DNA of 64,000 nt from Forficula auricularia (GCA_024734495.1 JALMQS010000055.1:9211652-9275651); one strand, 5' to 3'. Shown: positions 1 through 10,804, counted from the stretch's first letter. Notes: generated by a model not told the origin, from the sequence alone. Translations and numbers: made by a program.

Positions 1-275
1 ATTAAATCCGATGGAATGGAATATTTTTAATTATATGTCAGAGGGGTTGTTTTTCACCCCCTAGGGAATCGAACCCGAGTGCCAGTAACAGCAATCCGGG
101 CCATCTGGCTCACCTGCGGGATACGAACCTCTCTGACATATGTAAACGCGTAAAAAACGAACCCCTCTGACATATAATTAAAAATACTCCATTCCATCGG
201 CTTTAATAGATGACACCATCTTATGATTTTCTAGTAAATTTGAATCTATTACCATCGGCAAATTAATATCTTTCA
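1..275. mobile_element. Foldback element, family F, with tRNA-like centre (left end cut by window)
   Basis: Positions 1-56 and 154-209 are inverted copies of each other (about 55 bp, few mismatches), both containing TGTCAGAGGGG or its complement. Sequence to about 275 is shared with the right end of the copy at 53.3 kb, so the element starts outside the window. Between the arms lies a tRNA-like module read on the minus strand (62-127). Related foldbacks are at 41.2, 52.76 and 58.06 kb. Confidence 0.8.
62..127 (-). other. tRNA-like module with Pol III box-like motifs
   Basis: On the minus strand the sequence has an A-box-like stretch (TGAGCCAGATGG) and, about 40 bp on, a good B-box match (GGGTTCGATTCCC). 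It does not fold into a convincing full tRNA with acceptor stem, so it is not called a tRNA gene. The same module is at 52857-52919 (minus) and 53141-53205 (plus). It could act as an internal Pol III promoter; that is inference. Confidence 0.55.
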
Positions 276-503
276 TAGAAAAAGAAAATGTATAAGAAGT
301 AGATGAATCCAAAAAGGACAGGAATTAAATAAATAAATAAAATAAAAGTTTTATTTTATATAATCTTATAAAATCTGAATTTCATGGAGCGTTTCCTAAA
401 CTGATTTTGTCATCTTCAGGATAATGAAATAATTATATATTAAAGGAGACAATAAAGAGTGTGTCTTCTGCTGGAATAATAGCTTTTTAAATTTATTTAC
501 AAC

Positions 504-540
504 GAGACTATAGTATCGAGGGCTTTCCCTTCACACATCA
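504..540 (-). ncRNA. Decayed hammerhead motif (A1 left arm)
   Basis: Reverse complement partner of the 551-615 ribozyme. The GAAA segment reads GATA and the CUGAUGA box is lost (TTGATGT), so cleavage is not expected. It shows that both arms once carried the motif in opposite orientation. Confidence 0.5.
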
Positions 541-550
541 ATTCCTGTGA

Positions 551-615
551 ATCAATTGTAATAGACTGATGAAAAGGGCAAAGCTCTCGAAACTATATAG
601 TCTCGTTATAAATAA
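551..615 (+). ncRNA. Hammerhead ribozyme, type I, minimal stem III (A1)
   Basis: CUGAUGA at 566-572, stem II 574-588 (AAGGGC with GCUCUC, including one G-U and a terminal A-C), GAAA at 589-592, stem III C593/G600 closing a UAUAUA loop, then U601 and C602, giving a GUC cleavage triplet with predicted cutting after 602. Stem I forms GA/UC next to the core, then a small internal loop and UUGUAA with UUAUAA. One extra base (A573) sits between A9 and stem II. Confidence 0.75.
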
Positions 616-989
616 ATTAAAAAAATTATTATTCCAGCAGAAGACACTCTTTTATTGTCTCCTTTAATTTATAAAAATTCTGCTACTCTTGGCAAAAAGA
701 AACTTTCAATTTAAATAATTATATATTTATTCATTACTAAAAGTATGAACTTAACAAAATTGAAGAAATTTGGGACAAAAAAACAATGGGAATAGGAACG
801 ACCCAAGGTCCTTTGATTGAATACATTGTGAATTAATGCATATGAATAAATAAACATGTAATTATTTAATGTCGGAAACGTTGCTTATAATGCATATTTT
901 ATATAAAAAATCGAATGACCTGCTTACTATTACGAAAAAACTAAATATCCATATCCAATAGTGTATTTGAACCCACGGAAATAACAGAT

Positions 990-1150
990 AAAATATTTCT
1001 ATTAAAAAAGACTGATCATAAAGGACAAAACTTCGAAACTATAATCTCAAACAAATAAATTATATCTATAGATATTTATATTTGAAATATATTTGATATA
1101 TATTATGTTTATTCGCATCAAGCAGAAGACGACCTCATTGATTTCTCTTT
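990..1150. repeat. A-type HHR element remnant
   Basis: Contains CTGATCA, then CTTCGAAACTATAATCTC (a decayed hammerhead, 1011-1052) and, at 1112-1146, the A-type tail TTTATTCGCATCAAGCAGAAGACGACCTC. The core change (CUGAUGA to CUGAUCA) should kill cleavage. Upstream sequence 930-1000 resembles 11600-11660. Confidence 0.55.
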
Positions 1151-2267
1151 GTGTATGAAATTTTGGCTGAAAGTTCATTCCAAAACCTTAAACTCGCTAA
1201 TTTGAAGGATCGAAAGAAAGGCTTAGTTTTATGATCAACCGATACTAGCTTTGTCTTAGTGGTGGAGCGACCATCGAGAAATATATTTTCTAAATGTGAT
1301 AATTACGTGAGGGTAATTTAGTTTTCATTTTGTAATTCAACTAATCTTAATAATAAGGTATTACTCAATGTCTCTTGTAATGAGCTTTTTAAATACACTA
1401 TAAATAAAAGGAATATTTATTTATTCACTTAATAGGCTCGTATGTGTAAAATAATGGGGGAATGTCAAGAATTTTCTAAAGAATATTCATGTTATTTGAA
1501 ATTTTTATCTAGATTTAAGTAATCTGTAGGATAATCCTTATAAGAATTAAAAAAAGGAAAAAAAGATTGAAGAAAGAGAGAATCATTTGAAGAAAAATAA
1601 ATATTTTTTTGTTTCGTTAAGGATTTCAATGGAATAGGCCGTTTAATTAATTCTCTTTAGTAAAAGAGACAAAAACTATGCATGTTTTGTGTGGCAAAGA
1701 AATTAATAAATTATGGCATTTCAAACAATTGATGGAATTTGACAAAATATTTGAACAATTTCAAGGTTCTTGTTTGTTAGAAATCTTTTCTCTCCTTTGG
1801 CAAAAATTTATTTTATTATTACTATTTTTATTTATTTTTAATTAAGGCACTTCATTGTCGTGGAAACAGAACAGAAAGATCTAGACTGTTTTTTTTTTGT
1901 TTTTTTTTAATACTTTGGATAGAACATGTCTTAACCTGTTATATTATGGTATTTAAGGCTTTGGTGATCAAAATATGGGTTTGGAATTTTTTTAATGTCA
2001 ACGCAGAATTTCTTATATTTCGAATATAACCCGCATAGCGCTTACAAGTAAGAAACTTGTTAGTGATATAAAAACCTTAAATAATCCGGCCAAATGCGAG
2101 CCATGCTTAGATATCGAGGGTTCTGTACTTAATATCTATTATAATAATGGGCTTGCGCGACGACGACATGATCTAAAAAAAAAAAATTCTACAAATAATG
2201 GTTGGAAAGATTTCTGAATTTTTTAATTTACTAGGTGTGAAGTAATGTGTGATTGAATTAAGAAATC
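1151..2267. other. AT-rich stretch, nothing recognised
   Basis: No convincing frame, RNA gene or complete repeat was seen here beyond poly-T and poly-A tracts (for example 1890-1910). I saw no second copy elsewhere in the window. Confidence 0.3.
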
Positions 2268-2279
2268 CAATTTAATGTC

Positions 2280-2624
2280 ACAGGAATTATTTAACGGATT
2301 ATAGTGGTGTTTCACAAAGTGGAAATAAAATTAAAAAAATTAAAAAATCTTTTAAATTATTTTGGAGATGTTTTTTATTTATCTCTATACATATTTCGGG
2401 CTATGAACCCTTCATCAGGAGGTTTAACAGAAAACTGAATACATTTTTCTTTATAGCCCCGAAATATGTATAGAGATAAATAAAAACATCTCAAAATAAT
2501 TTAAAAGATTTTTTAATTTTTTTAATTTTATTTCCACTTTGTGAAACACCACTATAATCCGTTAAATAATTCCTGTGTTTAATATGTTTCACTATAAACC
2601 AACACCGCTTTCCCTAAACTTTAA
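2280..2624. mobile_element. HHR foldback element B1 with 12-bp target duplication
   Basis: Arms of about 120 bp (2280-2400 and 2457-2576) are nearly perfect inverted copies. They are followed by the B-type tail with TGTTTCACTATAAACC and ACACCGCTTTCC (2585-2615). Identical 12-bp repeats CAATTTAATGTC flank it at 2268-2279 and 2625-2636. A minus-strand hammerhead sits where the left arm meets the loop. The 71-residue frame at 2575-2790 overlaps this tail and is not considered a gene. Confidence 0.82.
2383..2432 (-). ncRNA. Hammerhead ribozyme (B1)
   Basis: On the minus strand: CUGAUGA (complement of 2412-2418), extra A, stem II GGGU/GCCC with UCAUA loop, GAAA (2394-2397), stem III AU-AUGU-AU, then A17; predicted cut between the complements of 2386 and 2385. 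Stem I pairs CUC before the core with GAG after the cut. The core is complete. Confidence 0.68.
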
Positions 2625-3248
2625 CAATTTAATGTCTTTTAGGTGTGCATTCATATATAATGTTTCGGTTCCTTACTGGGAACATTCACCAGCACCTGCA
2701 CTACAGAGAGTGATAATTATATCTATAAGTTTTGGACTATGGAAAAATAAGTATGCTGAAAAATATATTCTCTTTTTTGATGAACATTAGTTTGAAAAAT
2801 AGGCTGCCTTTTAAGAAAGTGTAAAAATGCAGTAAAAAGGCGAGAGGAGCAGTAGAGAGGTCTTCAAAAGAAAATTATTGAAAAAATTTATTAAAACAAG
2901 AAATTTACATTGGCCTAATTATTTATGACTCATTGAAGCTATTTTAAATAACAACTTTCAAAAATTCTACCTTTATCGATGAATTTTACAAAAATGAGCG
3001 AAAATTAAATAATATTTTAAAAATTGATTTTTTTTGGCACTAATCTCGCCGGCCGCCTGGTGATATAAATAATATAGGTAAGCCGAGCAGGTAATAGTAT
3101 TATGGTATTTAATTAATATTTGAGGTGATATTTAGAAAGTAGGAGCGAAGGAGAATCTGAACGAGCGATGTTGATCTGACGCCATCACTTCTGAAATGAA
3201 CCTCTTGCCGTGGGTGAACCTGTCTGGCAATTATCCCAATGAGGAAAA

Positions 3249-3267
3249 GAACCACACACACACACAA
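3249..3267. repeat. (CA)n microsatellite
   Basis: About eight CA units in an otherwise non-repetitive stretch (2640-3489) in which I see no gene. Confidence 0.7.
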
Positions 3268-3489
3268 TCACCTCAGGAAAACTCCAATGTACTGCATCCT
3301 GCTCTATCCCGAATGTTAAGTCATTGACCATTGAGTAGTTTTTGTCTACAAAAGAAAAATATTATTATTATTATAGTGGCCGTGCGTTAAACATATAGCC
3401 AGTACTACTGTTGAGGGTAGCGCTCTCTTGTGTTTATTTATTCAAATAATTTGGGGAGAATTGGGGTAAATATTGTATTATAGTATATA

Positions 3490-3803
3490 GCTTAGACCAT
3501 GAAATATATAGACACGCCCTGGTGTCGATTTGGTGAGGCCAACATCAACTAGAGAATGTGACGTCATCTGTAGGTAGGAACACCCAGAAATAGCATGGCC
3601 ACTATAGGAATTATTATACATTGAGATAAATTTATCGTAGTTTAGATTATTTATTTTGGATTCCAATAATCGCAAATTAATATTAAATTAATATTACCAA
3701 AATATTTATGCGAGAACGTGACGTCATCTGTAGGCGATGTTGGCCTCACTTCACTCTGTGTGGAGAGTAGCAGAGGGCGTGCCTATATATTTCATGGTCT
3801 AAG
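3490..3803. mobile_element. MITE-like element with long terminal inverted repeats
   Basis: CTTAGACCATGAAATATATA starts the element and its complement ends it at 3803; the inverted pairing extends about 30 bp and resumes around GAGGCCAACATC. Inside are two direct copies of a segment containing GTGACGTCATCTGTAGG (near 3558 and 3717). No target duplication was found. The 65-residue minus frame at 3478-3675 falls wholly on this element and is discounted. Confidence 0.65.
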
Positions 3804-5065
3804 AAATGATCCCCCAAAGCTTATATTTTCGTCGCCAGTTTTGGAAGGTAAGGATTTACAGCTATATTAGAATTACTACTTATGCTTAATTAGTTGTTAA
3901 TTTGATAACTACGTATTGTATAAATATCGGGCATTTGATTCCTCCACAAATTAAATAATTATAAGTAGTTTTTAACGACTGGTGATTATTCACTTTCCAA
4001 GGTGGCTAAAGTGGCAATATGGGCAATCGCTTTGCTGGATATAAGGGCTATCCAACTGGACTAGCTCATATTACAACCTCTACAAAACTTGTGTGGTTTT
4101 CTGTTTTAGATGCCTCGCATAGTACTGAATAGACTGAAAGGACTAGAAAAAATAATTATTTTTTTTGTTAGACATAATTTTTACTGCTCTATGTAGCCCA
4201 TATTACCACCACATTTTATTTTTTCAAAATATGTAACTTTTGTAAAAAAATACTATTATAGTGTGAAAATAATTTAAAGTAAAAATTGTATGTTTTATTT
4301 ATTTAAAACATCATATAATTTATTTATTTAAGTTTTCAGGAATTTCAATCATAATAAAGGTATTTATAGTGAAAAAATAAAGTGTTAGGCTATAATACCA
4401 CCTTTGCCTATACTGGTAAAAGGGGTCATCAATAAAAGTGGCCATCTTTTGACATTGGATTTGAATAATACGAAATAAAAATAAATCGAACAAAATCCCT
4501 ATTTCATTTTAATAAATTTAGAGGATTTTCAGGTAATTGATTGATGCCAAAGGTGGATCAAAGTAAACATTTTTGTAGTCCCATCACCTGGGATTTAATT
4601 ACGTATTTTCTAAAATAAATAAAAAAATAAAATCACTAAATAAACAAACACAAGCGGTGACATTTTATTGATAATATGACAACATCATTAAAAAAAAATA
4701 TATAAAAAGAAGAGGAAACCAAATCCCGAGAATTAATATTTATTTATTTTTACTTGTGTTTATAAAATTCTTTCAATAAAATTACATGGCTGATGCTGTT
4801 TTGTTTTCCGACATCATGTATACCTATGCAGCATCTTTTATTGTTTTTCTATCCTCCGCTATGGATATAAATCCCGATCTTTATCTTAAGAAAAAAATAC
4901 TGATAAAAATAAAATAAATATATTTCGGAAAAAATACGCGTTCCTTAGTGTGATGTCACGATTGTTGAGCTTGTCTAAGATTAAGTAAGTGGTCTCAAAA
5001 TGAAAATGTTTGAATTTTTCAAAGTTCTTTGGTTTTATTTTCAAATTAAGATAGAATGTACCATA
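3804..5065. other. AT-rich stretch, nothing recognised
   Basis: No frame above noise and no clear inverted or direct repeat was found in this 1.26-kb region. Confidence 0.3.
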
Positions 5066-5233
5066 TAATGATGCATAGGCGCCAGAGTTTGAATTTTTTT
5101 TGGGGGGTCAGAGAAAAAAAAAGAATGAACAAGATGTTTCAAATTTTTATTAAAATTTTACAAGAAAGTAAAACTGGAAAACTTTAATAAAAATTAATAT
5201 ATTTTTAAATATTATATTACATAATATTATATA

Positions 5234-5396
5234 CAGAGGCGGATCTAGGTCTTTATCACGGGGCCCAAGCTTGAATTTGCCGCCGGTCCCCCCAACAGTA
5301 AATATATACAAAAAATTTTCCTCTTCCCAAAATGTACCGGTTCTTAACTTTTGCCGCCGGGGCCACCTGCAACTCCTACCTAGATCCGGTCCTGAT
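5234..5396. mobile_element. Small MITE-like insertion
   Basis: AGGCGGATCTAGG near the left end and CCTAGATCCGGTCCT near the right are imperfect inverted termini around a GC-richer core with two GCCGCCGG motifs. Both sides are AT-rich with ATTATA-type sequence, so a duplication cannot be called with confidence. Confidence 0.5.
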
Positions 5397-5423
5397 TATA
5401 TAATATAGAGTAATACAGTACAT

Positions 5424-5650
5424 ACACAGGGAATCGGATTAGCCGAGAGCTTAAAGACACTAGCCTTCTAAGCAGGAGTCCCGGGTTCGAGTCCGAGTCC
5501 CTGCATTGATATTTGACCGGCTATAATCTGATTCCTAGTCACCAATCCGTCTGGCAAGCGTGGTGACTTAATGCCAACCCCTTCCATTTGATGGAAGAGG
5601 CCTATATTCAGCAGTGGATTGTCGCTATCGACAGGCTGATGATGATGATG
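5424..5650 (+). mobile_element. tRNA-derived SINE with LINE-type tail, 12-bp target duplication
   Basis: The head has an A-box-like TTAGCCGAGAG and B-box GGGTTCGAGTCC. The body reads ATATTTGACCGGCTATAATC, and the end has TTCAGCAGTGGATTG...AGGCTGATGATGATG, the (GAT)n tail typical of RTE-type LINEs of insects. Identical 12-bp repeats AATACAGTACAT flank it (5412-5423 and 5651-5662). Related SINEs are at 17.4-17.66 kb (minus) and 27.25 kb (plus). Retrotransposition by an RTE partner is inferred. Confidence 0.85.
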
Positions 5651-5727
5651 ATGAATACAGTACATTCAAATATTATAAAAGTAAATATAAATAAATTCAT
5701 TTTATCAGTTAAAATACAGAACAAAAT

Positions 5728-6478
5728 AAATAATAATCGGGTGTGGATTTGTTTTTGAGGTTTTGGGGAAATTATAAGTTTTATTTGGTGTGCAGTGTAA
5801 TAATTAATTGAGTTTAAACAAATCAATTTTAATGTGTATTTTTGTTGGACAGAACAATTGTAGTGTTTCAGTTTTTTAAAAAACGATAATAGACATCATC
5901 ATAATTATGTATTTGTAGGTGCTGATGATGGTTATCGTTTTTTAAAAAACGGAAACACTACAATTGTATTGTCCACCAAAAATATACATTAAATTTGATT
6001 TCCTTGAACTCAATTAATTCTTAGGGGTTATCCATAAATTACGACACACGAATTCCAAGATTTGTAGACCCCCCTCCCACTGAGTCACATTCTGTCATAT
6101 TTTCATTGATCCTTCCTGTATTGTATCGTCACACTACCCCTTTTATACGCTATATGTTAATTTAATAATTGAAGAAAATTTAAGTGTTTTTGCTAAAAAT
6201 TGCTTGATTACAATTTTTTGTCTAGATTTATTTTCAGGTTGGAATAATAATAAGCTGAAATCAAAAAATATATTTGAAATTTTTTTTTAATTTTAATTTA
6301 ACTTTTGTGATATCACACTTTTTAAGATCCCCGGGCCCCACTGTCACATTTTGTCACAAATGTCTGAAATGCCCCCCCCCTTACTGTGTGACGTAATTTA
6401 TGGGCGGTCCCTTACTGTATACCAAGTAAAACTTATAATTTCCGAAAAACCTCAAAAACTAATCCAAACCTGATTATA
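5728..6478. repeat. Foldback split by a later insertion
   Basis: 5731-5905 pairs with 5925-6020 and then with 6414-6478: the right arm is interrupted by the element at 6024-6411. Inner arms (AGTGTTTCAGTTTTTTAAAA and partner) surround a short loop at 5906-5924. The intact left arm acts as the empty site for the nested MITE. Confidence 0.7.
6024..6411. mobile_element. TTA-flanked MITE (PIF/Harbinger-like)
   Basis: Terminal inverted repeats GGGGTTATCCATAAATTACG and the complement of the right end (CGTAATTTATGGGCGGTCCC) are flanked by TTA on both sides (6021-6023, 6412-6414). The partner arm of the host foldback shows the uninterrupted site with one TTA. A 3-bp TTA duplication is the usual mark of PIF/Harbinger; assignment to that group is inference since no transposase is present. 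Confidence 0.68.
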
Positions 6479-6689
6479 AATTCTCACGGAAGCATCGACG
6501 ACAAGTCACAGGCTTTCCAAAAAAATAAAAAATAATATTTTATATATTTTAGAATTATTTAAAGAAAAAATTTCATTAGAAAAAGGCAGACGACATGGTC
6601 CATGGGTATAGGGGGCTCAGCACCCCACTCAAAGTTCAGGGGAGGCTTAAGTCCCCGAGCCTATCTCTCGGTTCCGGCGCCTATGTAGT

Positions 6690-7696
6690 GATGAATTCCA
6701 AAAAAAATTATTTTATATTTATTTATTTATTTTTTTATTTTTTTTTTTAAGACAGATCTTTGAAAAACCTATTTGATGATTGCGCATTGATTCTCCTTTC
6801 GGGGTGTTATCTGATGTCATTGATACTAATTTATTGTAAAATGGGTTCCATTATTTTTATTTTATTCCTTGAATTACACAGAGTTAGATATCATAAGAAA
6901 TTAACAGTAAATTTGTGATCCATCCTTTCTCGAGATGAATATTTTTAGAATAATCAATTCGGATTCTTAAGAAACCACCTTTCGTCACTTGACGCAAAGA
7001 ACTTGAGAGAGAGACAAAAAAAAAGAAAGAAAAAACTTCATCGAAGTGGATATAAATAAAAATCCATGAATTCCCTATAATAAAGAGATAAAAATCTCTA
7101 ATGGAACAAAAGATTATTGTCTAGATGAATCATGATATAAGGTCATTAACATTCAAGGATTTTCTAGATGTCAAGTCAGTCAAGTATTAAATTAAATATG
7201 CAACAAGTGAATTAACAATTTATTCAGATGCCTAATCAGGAGTGAACATCAGCTTCTATAATATTTTCAATCAAATCTGATACAAACCAATAAAATAACA
7301 AATCGTTTTTCCAATGAGTATTTTTCTGCTGTTGCCTCACAGAGAAGCTATCACGAAATAAGTAATTGAAAAGATTTTATTTACAGAATGTAGAAGAGTT
7401 GTTGAGGTATAGATAGGGTGACCATATTTTCGCAAAACCCAACCAGAACAGCTCTGAGATTTTCATGTATATACCATATATATACCTAAATTTTAGCAGC
7501 AATTTCACTATTTATATATCTTTAATATGACAGAATTGGTTGTAGAATACATCTTCAGTGAGGGAAATTTCATACATTAAATATTCCAAATATATACTAT
7601 ATGTTATGTAGATATCTCATCGCATTCCGGCACTTATTCTAACATCAATTACAGAAACGAAAATTGGTTCAATCTTTCTTTCAGTTAAACTTGAGT
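6690..7696. other. AT-rich stretch, nothing recognised
   Basis: Holds T-rich and A-rich runs (for example 6717-6748, 7014-7032) but no gene or repeat that I can support. Confidence 0.3.
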
Positions 7697-7897
7697 ACAA
7701 TAGTAGTTTTTGTTTTGAATTAAACCCCATTTTTGCTTGGGCAATTCTTGATTTAATTTCGTTTTCGCTCCTCCCATCCCATGTTATTTTACTTCCTAGG
7801 TAGCGGAAATCCTTAACTCCTTCTAGGTTTTCTTGGTTAATTTTGATGCATTCCTGTCTTGTTTGTTCTTTTTTGTACATACTATGACTTTGGTAAC
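7697..7897 (-). pseudogene. RTE-type LINE reverse transcriptase fragment
   Basis: The minus strand encodes a peptide with KKEQTRQECIKINQEN, FRYLGSKITWDGRSENE and KSRIAQAKMGFNSKQKLL, nearly identical to the corresponding part of the LINE copy at 13.4-14.27 kb. This is the region after the FADD catalytic motif of insect RTE-like reverse transcriptases. Homology stops near 7697, after which the frame runs into unrelated sequence to 7617. Both ends are lost, there is no start and no catalytic motif, so it is a dead fragment. Confidence 0.85.
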
Positions 7898-7899
7898 AA

Positions 7900-8785
7900 T
7901 AACTAGTGAAAAATGATTTTTTGTAATTTTATGCTATAATAATAATGTTGAATAGTTTAGTTAATTACAAAAAAATAAAAATTCTAATAATTGAAGGAAA
8001 AAGTCAAAATTTGTTCAAGGTTTGGAAAGCTGTATGCAAATTTTGAAGATAGTAAGAGGACTGACTGTAGCAGTGAGGGATAGATGCATCCTAGTAATAA
8101 ACTTAAATATAATAAATGAAAAGAAATGAGTGTATATTTGAGAAAGAAAGATGACATTTTTTCTCAAAATCATTTGATTTGACCAAAATTCAATTTCGTT
8201 ATTAAATATAATAAATTATTAAAAATATACTATAAATATATTTTTTTTTGTGTAACAATGCCCATTTAGGGAGATCCTAAGTGAAGATTTAGATTCTCAT
8301 ATAGTATATTTATGTGTGTGTGTAAATTAACGAAAGGTTCAGATAATAGCCTCTTAGGTAAATAAATTTAAATGAATTTTTTTTTTGTTCATGAATCTAT
8401 ACATTTATATCTCGATGAAATTATTCAAAAAATATATTTTTTGCATTTTTGAACCGGACTTTCTGAAGTCAGAGTTTCTAAAATCTAATTAGTTCCCCGC
8501 ATTGAAAATACAAACATTTTGACATCAGAAGATACTTATCACGACTTTTGGCTCTTGCGTGATTGTAGGTAATGGAATCCAAACAAAAACATTTAGGGAG
8601 AAGAAATTATAAATAAAGATTGAATGGAAAGCAGACCTGAAATAAATAAAAAGATTATTTCCTATATTACAAGTACGGACTGGTAGATATTTCAAAGGAG
8701 AATCGATTGGGAAAAAATACAATTCCGGATAAAATAAATTTATTGGAAAATCATTTTTATCCTCTTAAAACGTTTCGATTATAAT
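7900..8785. other. AT-rich stretch, nothing recognised
   Basis: Contains a short (TG)n run near 8313-8322. No coding frame or second copy of this sequence was found. Confidence 0.3.
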
Positions 8786-8797
8786 AGAGAATTTATA

Positions 8798-9048
8798 TTG
8801 AAGGAGAAAATAAAAGTGTGTCTTCTGCTGGAATTATACATTTTATTTATTTATAACGAGACTATAGTTTCGAGGGCTTTGCCCTCTTCATCAGTCTATT
8901 ACAATGGATTCACAGGAATTAATTTATTACTACTATAGTTTCGTTATAAATAAATGAAATTTAAAATTCCAGCAGAAGACACATTCTTTTATTTTCTCCT
9001 TCAATATATAAAAATTCTGCTACTCTCGGCAAAAAAACTTTCAATTGA
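8798..9048. mobile_element. HHR foldback element A2 with 12-bp target duplication
   Basis: Same design as A1: arms open with TTGAAGGAGAAAATAAAAG and contain TCTTCTGCTGGAATT and its complement; the tail has TCTGCTACTCTCGGCAAAA. Flanked by identical AGAGAATTTATA (8786-8797, 9049-9060). The left arm carries an intact minus-strand hammerhead; the right arm keeps only ACTATAGTTTCG. Confidence 0.82.
8848..8916 (-). ncRNA. Hammerhead ribozyme, best preserved copy (A2)
   Basis: Minus strand: CUGAUGA (complement of 8888-8894), extra A, perfect 6-bp stem II GAGGGC/GCCCUC with AAA loop, GAAA (complement of 8868-8871), C-UAUA-G, U, C17 (complement of 8860), then UCGUUAUAAAUAAAU as stem I strand. Stem I pairs GA/UC and, after a small internal loop, UUGUAA with UUAUAA. 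Confidence 0.8.
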
Positions 9049-9088
9049 AGAGAATTTATAGGAAGGTGACTTTGTACAGTTTTTTTAA

Positions 9089-9125
9089 ACCCACATTTCG
9101 GAGGATCTTCCCTCCTTCAGCTTTA
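9089..9125 (-). ncRNA. Decayed hammerhead motif (C-like)
   Basis: Minus strand reads CTGAAGGAGGGAAGATCCTCCGAAAT split over the core; relative to family C one core base is missing. The following sequence to about 9190 (CCTTCTTCTCTCTATTTGCAG) also resembles family C. Not expected to cleave. Confidence 0.4.
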
Positions 9126-9303
9126 AAAAGGGTAAATGAAGGAAGCATGTAGTATTTTTCCTTCTTCTCTCTATTTGCAGTGCTAGAAAGAGTTGAAAAT
9201 GATTTTTCATCCACGTTTCAGACATTTTTACAATGAGTAAAAATAGAAAAAAAAAATCGTTTTGCCTGCCTTCCGTGCATAAGAAATAACGAAGATTAAA
9301 GAA

Positions 9304-9396
9304 TAAAAAAGAATTTATTTTATTTAGGGACGAATCTAAGATTTTAGTAGATATATTTTTACATTGCATATCAGAGGGCTACGTCCCTTCAAGGAG
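9304..9396. repeat. Half copy of an F-type foldback arm
   Basis: TTTTAGTAGATATATTTTTA and GCATATCAGAGGGCTACGTCCC match the left arm of the F foldback at 58.06 kb. The second arm and centre are absent. Confidence 0.6.
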
Positions 9397-9558
9397 AATT
9401 AAGAATTAAGCTTTTGAGTGATCAATATTCTATCAAATGGAAGTGTTCCGTTTGATTTTCTTCAAGTGGATGGTTGGATTGGTTGAGCTGAGCTGAGCAA
9501 CGGGCGCGCCTGCCGATTTCAACTACGCAACCAGCTCAACCAATTTTCCACAAAGGAA

Positions 9559-9653
9559 CCCAGGTAACCACAATATCCTAAGAATATTCTAAGGATATTC
9601 TAAGGACATTTAAATCTTCTTAGAATATTCTGAGGATATTGTGTGTTACCTGG
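9559..9653. mobile_element. Small foldback MITE
   Basis: CCCAGGTAACCACAATATCC at the left and its near complement ending TTACCTGGG at the right, with stacked TAAGAATATTCTAAGGATA motifs between. About 40-bp arms. Just upstream (9481-9545) a 10-bp inverted pair GGTTGAGCTG/CAGCTCAACC brackets a GC-rich CGGGCGCGCCTG segment. Confidence 0.6.
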
Positions 9654-9974
9654 GAAACCAATCAGCCAAGTTAAAAGAAACAATTTCTCAAACAAATGGA
9701 CCATCAAATATATTCTCTGAGATGATTTTCAACTAATAAATTCATAATAAATTTTCCAAATTTTATTCTGTACGCTGGGCGAGATAAGACCGTAGTAAAG
9801 AGTTCGTAAATTCGTTCGGCTATTCGTGTTTAGAAAATTATTTATTATTATTATTGTTTAAAGATTATATATTTTACTTAATTTTGTTTGTGTATATCTC
9901 TAAATATACCTATAATTAGAGAACAGAGCTCATGAAAAGTTCATTCGGGAATTAAAATTTTAATTTGTTAAGAT

Positions 9975-10440
9975 TTAGTTTTGCGAGACTAGCAGAATTG
10001 ATTCATAAGTAGAAATAAATAACGTTTCCTGTGCTTGATGCAAATAAACATATACCTATATAATATAATTTATTTTTAGAGTCTATATTTTAGAAGTAAT
10101 TGAAAAGTTTTTGTTTTGCCGAGAGTAGCAGAGTTGTTGATTCACAAAGAGAAACAAAGAGGTTGTCCTCTGCTTGACAAATAAATAAATAATATATATA
10201 CAGATATATCATCTCGATATATATGAGACCTCTTTGTTTCTCTTTGTGTATATTTTAGAAGGTTTGACTTTCATCATCAGTCTTTTTAATTATAAATATT
10301 CTATCTGTTGTTTGATTCATAAGTTCAAATACCTGATTGGATGTGGGTAAATTTAAGGATAGAATATTTCTAATTAGAAAGGCAGATGATGAAGGTCAAA
10401 CCTTCGAAACTATAGTTTTTAAAAAATAAATTTTATATAT
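9975..10440. repeat. A-type HHR element remnants in inverted arrangement
   Basis: Contains two partial heads (near 9984 and from 10117, GTTTTGCCGAGAGTAGCAGA), the tail GAGGTTGTCCTCTGCTTGA, and two hammerhead motifs facing each other: minus at 10250-10290 (GAAA lost) and plus at 10377-10425 (CAGATGA instead of CUGAUGA). Neither core is intact. Confidence 0.6.
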
Positions 10441-10804
10441 AACCCTAAGCTCAAGATTATTCTTATAGTTGGTTGAATTTTATTATTATTATTAATGTTA
10501 TATATTGTGAATGTGTGTATTTACATATTATGAAATATTGTTAAATTTTAATATATGTATTAATGAGCTTGTAAGATGTTAGATGAACAATAATAAATAA
10601 TAATAATATAAGCTGAAATTTGCTACATAAGTAGGTTTTAATTGTGAAAAGTTTCAGCTTTTTTATTCAAACTATTCGCTGACAAAAAATCGAGATAAAT
10701 TGATTAAAAATTAATTATTTATTCCACTGAAACATAATGATGTAATTTCTTATCATATTATTTGATATAGACTCAATAGATATTTTTAAAACTTAATAAA
10801 TGGT

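Larger units (their letters stand above)
442..712. mobile_element. HHR foldback element A1 with 15-bp target duplication
   Basis: Inverted arms begin AAAGGAGACAATAAAGAG at the left and end in the complement near 667, followed by a short tail (GCTACTCTTGGCAAAAAG) shared by all A-type elements. Identical 15-bp direct repeats AAATAATTATATATT flank it (427-441 and 713-727). The right arm carries a well-formed hammerhead; the matching minus-strand motif at 504-540 in the left arm is decayed. Penelope-like terminal repeats are the best known parallel; no coding sequence is present. Confidence 0.8.
5074..6685. mobile_element. 1.6-kb transposon shell with 8-bp target duplication and nested insertions
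   Basis: Termini are CATAGGCGCCAGAG at the left and the complement of CATAGGCGCCGGAACC at the right. Flanking octamers TAATGATG (5066-5073) and TAGTGATG (6686-6693) differ at one base, which suits an 8-bp target duplication of the hAT or a similar type. Inside lie a small GC-rich element (5234-5396), a SINE (5424-5650), a foldback (5728-6478) and, within its right arm, a TTA-flanked MITE (6024-6411). No transposase is visible. Confidence 0.65.

Noticed and set aside
2655..2705. Hammerhead candidate (CUGGUGA...GAAAC on the minus strand)
   Set aside because: A6 is G, and no A15.1-U16.1 pair or stem III/stem I closure can be drawn.
5460..5515. Functional tRNA gene
   Set aside because: A and B boxes are present but no cloverleaf forms, and a SINE body with a LINE-type tail and target duplication follows.
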